From positions 16,479,891 through 16,543,890 of the forward strand of contig CM055868.1 of the NCBI GenBank assembly GCA_029582165.1: a stretch of DNA of 64,000 nucleotides. Direction: 5' to 3'. Of the stretch, positions 57,435 through 64,000 are shown piece by piece. The stretch comes from Portulaca oleracea. Its lineage: Eukaryota > Streptophyta > Magnoliopsida > Caryophyllales > Portulacaceae. Each line of letters opens with the position of its first letter. Within the stretch, counting starts at the first letter, position 1. A program made the translations under genes and the position numbers. Under the pieces are notes generated by a model. The model saw only the letters and a program-made list of their open reading frames with translations, did not search any database and was not told the DNA's origin.

Positions 57435-58605
57435 TTAAGCGTTCCTTTCACGCTCCACATTTCTGTTCCATATTTCTTCAACAAGATCCGCCTGTGGACG
57501 TTTGTGCAACTTATCATCGCGGACAAGTGCTAATTGTTTTAAGTAATTATCATAGCAAGGCTGACGTTCCCGACAAATTGTAGGCTCTGGGCGGATCCCT
57601 CAACATGATCATAATCAAATGCTAGGTTATATGTGTCACGCTCATCTTCTACAATCATGTTGTGCAAGACAATACAAGCTTTCATTATCACAACAATTTC
57701 ATCCTTGTCCATATATTGAGCACGCCCACGAACTATAGCAAAGCGAGCTTGCAATACACCAAAGGCTCACTCCACATCCTTTCTAACTCCCTCTTGACGT
57801 TCAGCAAATAATTTCATTTTTGGACCCATAGGCAATGGAATACTCTTCACAAATGTAGACCATTTCAGATAAATTTCATCTGAAAGATAATAACCCATTC
57901 TATATCGGTTACTGTTCACTACATATTCGCATTTTGGAGCCCGATCATTGTACACATCGTCGAATAACGGGGAACGGTGGAGGACGTTGATGTCATTCAT
58001 ACTGCCTAAATACCCGAAAAAAGCATGCCATATCCATGTGTCATATGAAGTGACTTCTTCAAGAATAATCGTTTGAGTTGGTTTCCTTAAGTACACTTCC
58101 CCGAACACATCAATGATAGCTTGTGCAAACCTTTTTGTACACTCTAAAGTCGTGCTTGCCCCGATCTTTAGATATTCATCAATGCAATAAGCGGCTACAC
58201 CGTAGGCTGAAATCCACATAGCTGGGGTGCACTTAGTGAGTGGAGTCAATCCACGTTGTCCAATTGCATCGCCCTTTAGTTGAAAGTACTCAGAGTGATT
58301 GTTGAGGGCCTCGACTATGCGGAGCAATAAAGGCCTACGCATTCAAATCTGTGGCGAAAATGTCCTTCATTGTAAATTGAGTCATCTGTGAAGTAATCTT
58401 GGTATAGACGATCATGAGCTTCTTTGCGATTTCTCCAAATAACTCTTTTCTTCCTTTTTGGGCCAGATGCAGAAGGCCCAAGATGTTGTTGTGCAGCTTG
58501 CAAGAATTGTTGCGAAAGCAATCTTTGTTTCAGTTTTATACTATCATCCGACATTTCTTGCATAATGATTATATCAGAGGAGGAGGAAGAGGAATCATCG
58601 TCCAT
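57435..58605 (-). pseudogene. PIF/Harbinger (HARBI1/ALP1-like) transposase, disrupted
   Basis: The minus-strand frame starts MDDDSSSSSSDIIIMQ at 58605, then YFTDDSIYNEGHFRHRF. A one-base deletion near 58335 shifts the frame, which resumes MRRPLLLRIVEALNNHSEYF. The core has LTPLTKCTPAMWISAYGVAA, SYDTWIWHAFFGYLGSMNDI and NVLHRSPLFDDVY, then MGYYLSDEIYLKWSTFVKSI and AFGVLQARFAIVRGRAQ. TGA at about 57767 replaces an expected Arg codon before AFGVLQ. Between FGEVYLRKPT and TIILEEVTSYD, about 40 residues that normally hold the first catalytic Asp (the IDCMHW block) are missing. The C terminus decays into another frame to about 57435. Confidence 0.9.
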
Positions 58606-60110
58606 TATAAGACACTTAAAACATGCAAGTTTTAGTTATAGAAAAGAGAAGTGAGTCACGGACAACATAATTCATTTGATTGCAAATTTAACTACCTCTC
58701 AATATTTAACTTCATTTCATAACAACATTGTTTCATAACAACATTTTCATTTCATAACAATATCATTCATTTCAATACAACTTTAACTACCTGTAATAGC
58801 CCGCTCCTTAATAGGGGCTGTTAAGGTCAATCTCAACCTAATTAAGGTTGAGAAAGGTAAAAAGGAGGACTTAGAAACTAATTTCCAAAATTTCGTGGGG
58901 AAAATCCGGCAGAGTTCCCTTTGTAATATGGACGTTTCCAAGGCTTAAAGCCTTACATCTCTGTAAATAAACAAAATAAACCAAAAACAACCTCAACGGC
59001 CACACGCCGGAGTAATTCACGAGCCACACACTCGGATAATATTCTAATGCATCAAACAACCCAAGCATTCGAAAATTTTTTACGATAGGATTCAAATTAC
59101 AAGACAATTACTTCCTATACCTAAACAACTAGATATACTAAATCTCCAAACAAACAGTCAGCTCCGGATCTTCATATTTACCTGTAAGGGGAAGGGGAAA
59201 AGGGGTATGAGCAAACCACAGCTCAGTGGGTAACTTGTACCCTGGAATAACCATTGAGATTCAAGCAACCTAAGAATGAGAGTCACCCTAGTTCTGCATT
59301 CACAAAAGTACAATTAAAACATAAACGCATCTCTTAGTCCCTTTATAATCCATCAAGTAGGAAACTAGGTATAAGGTTTCCATTCAAGCACCTAAATGTC
59401 CCATTTGAGGTAACTAACACTCTCATATCTTCCAAATCAACTACAGGGGGGTGGGATAACCTTTTTGTCATGAAAACAGTCAGGAAGCCATCAAAGAAGC
59501 ATCTCAAGTACTCTAGTGTTCTAGTAGGTCGCAACCAACTCAATACATATCCTCTACCAACATAGGGATCTCTCAAGTGACTCTTGCACCCCGTTTGGCC
59601 TCCACAATGGCAATCAAGATGGGATTCACATGATATGCATTAGTCTAATTAAGAGACACACACGAAGAGCTTAAATATCACATATACAACTCATGAATAG
59701 CAAAATAAGTTACTTAAATCACAAGACGCTTTTTGAAACTTAGTTTGAAAATTATTAAACACAACTCACAACTCACAATTCTTAAGTAGGAAACCAATCG
59801 TACTTTAAAACCTTTCAAAGCAATTCTAAATAAGAACATAACACTTTCAACATATAAAGAATAACTCACGCAGTTTGGGACAGGTATTAAAAATTATTCA
59901 AATTTCCTTTTCCATCTTTCCATAACCATAGTATATACCGTTTCAATAAACCAACGATTTCAAATAATCTTTCCTTCTTTCCATTGTACAAAAATATCGA
60001 TACCATGGGCATAGGGTACTTTCAGCACTTTCCAGTCGGGGTCGGTTCCCCCTTAAGACAGTTAGTTTAACTTCCCGGGAGTTCTAACGTCAATGGACTT
60101 TATATAATTA

Positions 60111-60245
60111 GCCGATTCAGTTCCCCTTTACAGGTGTAACTCCGGCTTTCCAATAGCCGATTCAGTTCCCCTTTACAGGTGTAACTCTGGCTTTCCAATA
60201 GCCGATTCAGTTCCCCTTTACTGGTGTAACTCCGGCTTTCCAATT
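60111..60245. repeat. 45-bp tandem repeat, three copies
   Basis: GCCGATTCAGTTCCCCTTTA starts at 60111, 60156 and 60201. The copies differ at one or two positions (TCCGG/TCTGG, ACAGG/ACTGG). Confidence 0.95.
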
Positions 60246-61658
60246 AGTCCACAGTACCTAGTGCAATACACCTAGCCCGAAAACCATTTCAAACTCGTAA
60301 ATCACATAACAATTCCATACCATACATTTCTCATCCAAACTCGCTTTCCAAAATCTCATATTGACATAAAATAGGAATTTACCCTTTATTTAAGTCAAAA
60401 AGCTCAATAGAACATTTTCCAACTCTTTCCACATTCAAGAAACCAAATCCCCCATAAATAAATTCATATACCTTTAGAATAATCAACCACCACATAGAAA
60501 TCATATAACCAACTTAAAATATACATAAGTATCAAATAAGTCTTGTTAAATATAAAAAATACATTCAATACTTCTTAGCGTCTTGAAAAGTCAGTGTCGA
60601 TCAAAATACCCTTAGAAATCCTTTGGAATAACTTCTTTTCAATTAAAAGCATAGAATACCTTTCAAGTTCGCATAAACTTCAAATAATTGGGAAAGTATG
60701 TACACAGGTACTTAAATTCACATACAAAGTCTAACAATTAGTATAAATTCGAATCACACTACATTAGAACTCAAAAGGCCTAATTACGACGTATCTTTGA
60801 GATATAAAAGTTTCATTCCTTAGTCAAATAATTCCTCCAAGTTTTATTTATGCATACCTTACTCTTAAATAACCAAATTAAACACACATAAGTCGTAGGA
60901 AGCTCCTTTATTCACATTATACTGATAATCGGCCAAATCAATATTCATTCTAAACTTAACTCAAACCGTTGAATATACTAACGACATATCCACATGTAAA
61001 ACTACGCATCCATCACAACCAGAACAGTTCTCAGCATACTCAATCAATAATCCATTTCTTTCCATCGTTAAACCCAAAGTATTCTAATTTCACAATTTAA
61101 CCCGGGCTCCCTTCTCACATAAACCATTCCAAACATACCTCAACGCTCCCCGTTCAACCCAAACACCAACCAACTCCCAACTCGGTCACATAATTCAATT
61201 CAATCATCCCAATATAATTAACAAGTTCAGACATAAACTCAGTATTCGAATCTACTAATTAAACTTGAAACTTTACAGTTATTAACAGGGACAGAGATTA
61301 CCCACTTTGACTCTCAATTGAGCAGTTACGGTCTCAATTTAGGGCAGCCCGGAAAACCGTCCAAAGACCTGACTCAGACCTCCCTAGCCCTTCCTCTGTC
61401 TCGCGCCAGGCCCCCGACGACCTCCGCCGTTGCCCAGTCCGGTGGTTCAGCCACCACATCGCTGGCCTTCTCTGTCTCTGCCTTGCTCGACCACCTCAAA
61501 TCCTCCCCGTGTTCATCGGCACCGCCGGCTACCACCATCGTCCCCCCCCTTTGCGAGCGAATGACCGCCGACCCAGCCCCCATCGCCGCGTTCTCTCCTG
61601 CTGTCGACGACTGGCGACTAGGCGGTGCCGCCGTCGTTGCCGCCACTGCCACCGCTTC

Positions 61659-61663
<5 letters not shown>

Positions 61664-61718
<55 letters not shown>
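61664..61718. repeat. (CT)n microsatellite, about 55 bp
   Basis: An uninterrupted CT run within the Gypsy LTR. It produces long Ser-Leu or Arg-Glu readings that are not real proteins. Confidence 0.95.
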
Positions 61719-62079
61719 GTGGTGTTCATCGAAGGAAAGCAAGGGCTTGCCCCTTTTTTTTTCTTTGCGTGAAACCCCCAAAATGAAAGAGAAAGGGAGT
61801 TACTCCCTTTTACTTATTAATTGCATCCCAATCCAAATAATAACCCCCTTCTCTCATTCCTATTCTTTCTCAATCTATTACCTAATTACCAAATAATATA
61901 ACAAGTCAACCAACAAGTTGACCCTTCTAATAAAATTCTAATTTTGATAAATAAATAAATAAATAAAACAATATCCACATAATATAGACATACAACAATT
62001 AATCCCATAAATAAATAACTAAACCCAAATTAGACCCTTAATAAAGTAATTACCCTTAATAAAACTTCCGGATCTTACA

Positions 62080-62130
62080 CTCCTCCCCCTCCCCCCCTTA
62101 AAAATAGTTTCGTCCTCGAAACTTCAAGGT
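62080..62130 (-). promoter_or_regulatory. Polypurine tract and conserved pre-LTR motif of the Gypsy element
   Basis: On the minus strand GTTTCGAGGACGAAACTA (about 62125-62108) is followed by AAGGGGGGGAGGGGGAGGAG abutting the LTR. This arrangement is typical of Del/Tekay-like elements. Confidence 0.75.
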
Positions 62131-63165
62131 CGAAGGGTCTAGTAGACTAATATCCATGTCACATTGACACTCATATAGCATACATCAGGCACCAGTAGAG
62201 AAAGGGGTATTGACTCGAGTTTCAAATCCTTTTCATGGCATGTAGCCTCCATCTCGCCAACTTCTTTTAAATGTCTACTCACTTTATTTTAGGCGCTGAG
62301 GAGCAAACAATTCAAAAAAGGGCAAATAAATTGGCATTACACAGCCATTCAAATGTCTGAAAATGGGAAACTCTCAAGCATAGGAGAAATGAAAGCAATT
62401 GATGAATGAGGGACTTCGGAAGATTGAAGGTGAAAAACCCTAGCTTGCATCGTTGGCAACCAAAATTGAGGAACAATTGGGAATCATCGGTAGAAACGCT
62501 AGATTTTGGAGTATTAAAGTAATTATAGGGAAGGGAATAACTGCAATAGAAGTATAAAGGCAAAGATTGCCATATAATTGAAGAGAAGCTCTTGAAACTA
62601 AGGATGGTCGAAGAGAAACCTTACTGCTCATCTTCTCTTTGTCACTTCCTCTAACCTCAACTGTTGGGATGAGAAAAACTTGAATCATCCAGCTTCTAAA
62701 CTTGGCAACTAGGGGGTGCTCACATAAACAATATGTATATCTAACGATAGGGCATCTCAATGTCTACCAACGTGTCAATTTGGGAAGAATTGAACTTCGC
62801 ACCCTAATCACGATTCCAGCTACTACCCAATTAAGCAAGATCCTTATGCACTACTCGGGTTGGAGGGTGTCTACTGAGTACTTCAAAACATCCATTTATC
62901 ATGTACCATCCACAATTGAAGTTTAGGCATCACCAAAATAATATACAGTTGTTATCTCATGTATTGCTATAGTATACTTAGATGTAATGCACCACCAAAA
63001 TTTACATTGTCGTGGTAGCTTAGTGCTTCTTCCAGTAACACAGACCTAGGATTCTAGTTTCCAAGAATATTTCTCAGCTTATTCAAGTGATACTGATACG
63101 ATCCATATATAGCATGCCATACTACTACTCATTTCAACCTTCAATTTAGTTTCCAAGAATACTTC
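62131..63165. other. Unassigned DNA between Gypsy remnant and plastid insertion
   Basis: About 1 kb with no recognised coding frame. The left side may be 3' internal DNA of the Gypsy element, cut off before any pol domain. TAGTTTCCAAGAATA occurs at 63055 and again at 63147, directly before the plastid joint. Confidence 0.4.
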
Positions 63166-63336
63166 TCGAATAGCGCCTGCTCCTGTAGATATTTCCCTAT
63201 TTAGAAATGTATCAAAACCTTGGGTAGTAAAAAAAAAAAGCGGGATGCTGTATTTCCAGGATTGGATTTCATATTCGAATAAACCTCGTAATCGTAAAAA
63301 AGTAGGTTTTTTCGCTATAGGCCTAGCAAATGAAAA
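63166..63336 (-). pseudogene. rpoC1: rpoC1 exon 2, 5' fragment (plastid RNA polymerase beta' subunit)
   Basis: The minus strand from 63336 encodes [40 protein letters not shown] and [18 protein letters not shown], then breaks. From memory this is the beginning of exon 2 of plastid rpoC1 with two differences: one extra Phe from a T-run expanded to 11, and Leu for Arg in DTFRNREIS. The reading frame is otherwise intact. The protein is part of the plastid-encoded polymerase; this piece cannot be functional. Confidence 0.88.
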
Positions 63337-64000
63337 ATTGGGATAGGATCCTATAAAATCTCCCCCCCTTTAAAACCGGACGTGAAAGTTTCCTCTCGCC
63401 CGGCTCAAGTAGTTACAGCAAACAAATAAAGAAAGGAATTATCGTTTTCAAATAAATTCTAGAAAATCTCTAAAACAAAAGATCTACTCCTTACTCAAGT
63501 TTCATTGAAGACTAAGCCCCATTTCATTGATTCATTCTTCTTTCTTTTATTTTGTTTGTGAATTCTTTATTTTTATTCAATGAAATTCCAACAAAACAAA
63601 AATGAAATGTGAAATTCTTGAGCAGTCTACCTCCCTTCGAATGATGAATCCCCGTAAAAGAAAAAAAAAGAAATAAGTAACTTGGAATTCAGAAGAAATT
63701 TACTTGTCTATGTTTTGTTCCGTTCAATCTTTTAGGTCACGACTTCACCTCGACGGTTATGCCACAATTCCCTTAAAGCCTATATGCGATGGATAGACTC
63801 TTGTAACCATAACATATTTTCTATTTATTTTATTGGTTTTGCTCGCCCCAGTAAGAAAAAAAAGGGAATGGCTCGGCTATTTCACCTAGCCGAGCCAGAA
63901 AAAAAATTCAATTAGATAGAAATGTATAAATGAGTTGAAAAAAAAAAAAGAAAAAAGGGATACTTTTTTTTTATTTTCCATATGACCCGATCCCAAATGG
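63337..64000 (-). ncRNA. Plastid rpoC1 group II intron, 3' part
   Basis: On the minus strand the intron ends in CCCAAT before exon 2. The 33-nt domain V hairpin (63374-63406) reads GAGCCGGGCGAG, GAAA-type loop region, CTTTCACGTCCGGTT, matching group II domain V. Intron DNA continues to the window edge. The 5' end and exon 1 lie outside. Confidence 0.8.

Larger units (their letters stand above)
58792..62079 (-). repeat. Gypsy LTR, 3288 bp (Del/Tekay-like), minus strand
   Basis: Read on the minus strand it begins TGTAAGATCCGGAAG (62079) and ends GGGCTATTACA (58792). To its right lies a minus-strand purine tract and GTTTCGAGGACGAAAC, the usual sequence just before the 3' LTR in Del/Tekay-type elements, so this is a 3' LTR. 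The bases beyond the far end (CTACC, 58787-58791) would be one target duplication. It contains a 45-bp tandem repeat and a (CT)n tract. Open frames at 61318-61896 are within the LTR and show no protein family. Confidence 0.75.
63166..64000 (-). other. Plastid DNA insertion (NUPT): rpoC1 intron and start of exon 2
   Basis: From about 63166 to the window edge the minus strand is plastid sequence: rpoC1 exon 2 (63336-63166) and at least 664 bp of the upstream group II intron. The left joint with nuclear DNA is inside exon 2, after the codons for GAGAIRE. Nothing else in the window is plastid-like, so this is a nuclear plastid insertion, or less likely an assembly joint. Confidence 0.85.

Noticed and set aside
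61318..61896. 192-codon Ser/Ala-rich ORF and its minus-strand Arg-Glu mirror
   Set aside because: It overlaps a (CT)n tract inside a Gypsy LTR, with no motif and with frames open on several phases because of composition.
63166..64000. Functional rpoC1 gene
   Set aside because: Only the first about 57 codons of exon 2 and part of the intron are present, joined to nuclear DNA.

Overview
The window is nuclear DNA of a flowering plant, most likely a eudicot. Three things point to this: a spliced nuclear gene for a plastid-type HAD protein, plant lineages of Copia, Athila-like and chromovirus retrotransposons, and a fragment of plastid rpoC1 at the right edge. I cannot name the species. Only one host gene is recognisable (8911-23806, 11 exons). 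Nearly everything else is transposon-derived and mostly broken.

Left part (1-8.9 kb): the 3' half of a hAT element with a frameshifted transposase (1-2203). Then comes a nest in which a small hAT element (2896-6943, 8-bp target duplication) holds a PIF/Harbinger-type element (3233-6760, TTA duplication), which in turn holds a 5'-truncated minus-strand LINE (about 3436-5752).

Host gene (8.9-23.8 kb): 11 exons total 1137 nt, coding 378 residues in consistent splice phase. The N terminus looks like a plastid transit peptide and the body is a CbbY-like HAD domain whose catalytic acidic motifs are altered. Its introns hold hAT and Mutator-like non-autonomous elements, several with intact target duplications.

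Middle part (24.3-49.8 kb): a nearly complete Copia element (24321-30864, GTTAT duplications) carries a 1660-bp solo LTR (28480-30139, ACTAT duplications). Next is a minus-strand Athila-like element with a large internal deletion (about 32.2-36.6 kb), then unassigned minus-strand LTR-element material (36.6-40.4 kb) and another LTR-like block (40.4-42.2 kb). Last is a chromovirus integrase split by a gag-only Athila-like element (42590-48235, ACCCT duplications). That element is related to the solo LTR, and its 5' LTR has collapsed to 55 bp.

Right part (49.8-64 kb): AT-rich DNA, a foldback MITE and a LINE fragment. The LINE was hit by an Athila-like LTR (54043-about 56409), which was hit by a hAT element (54610-56153), which holds a foldback element in (AT)n DNA. 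Then follow a dead Harbinger transposase (57435-58605), a 3.3-kb minus-strand Gypsy LTR (58792-62079) and a plastid rpoC1 insertion (63166-64000).

The most interesting pattern is in the Athila-like LTRs. Families with matching LTR heads (TGTTTAG...) carry, about 266-286 bp from the LTR start and about 55-65 bp before a TATA-like box, arrays of short palindromes whose sequence differs between families. Two of the families, and a less related third LTR, use the same 6-2-6 design: GTAGCG-NN-CGCTAC, ACCGTG-NN-CACGGT and GTCGCG-NN-YGCGAC. The position is kept while the sequence is replaced, which suggests a fast-evolving promoter-proximal protein-binding site.
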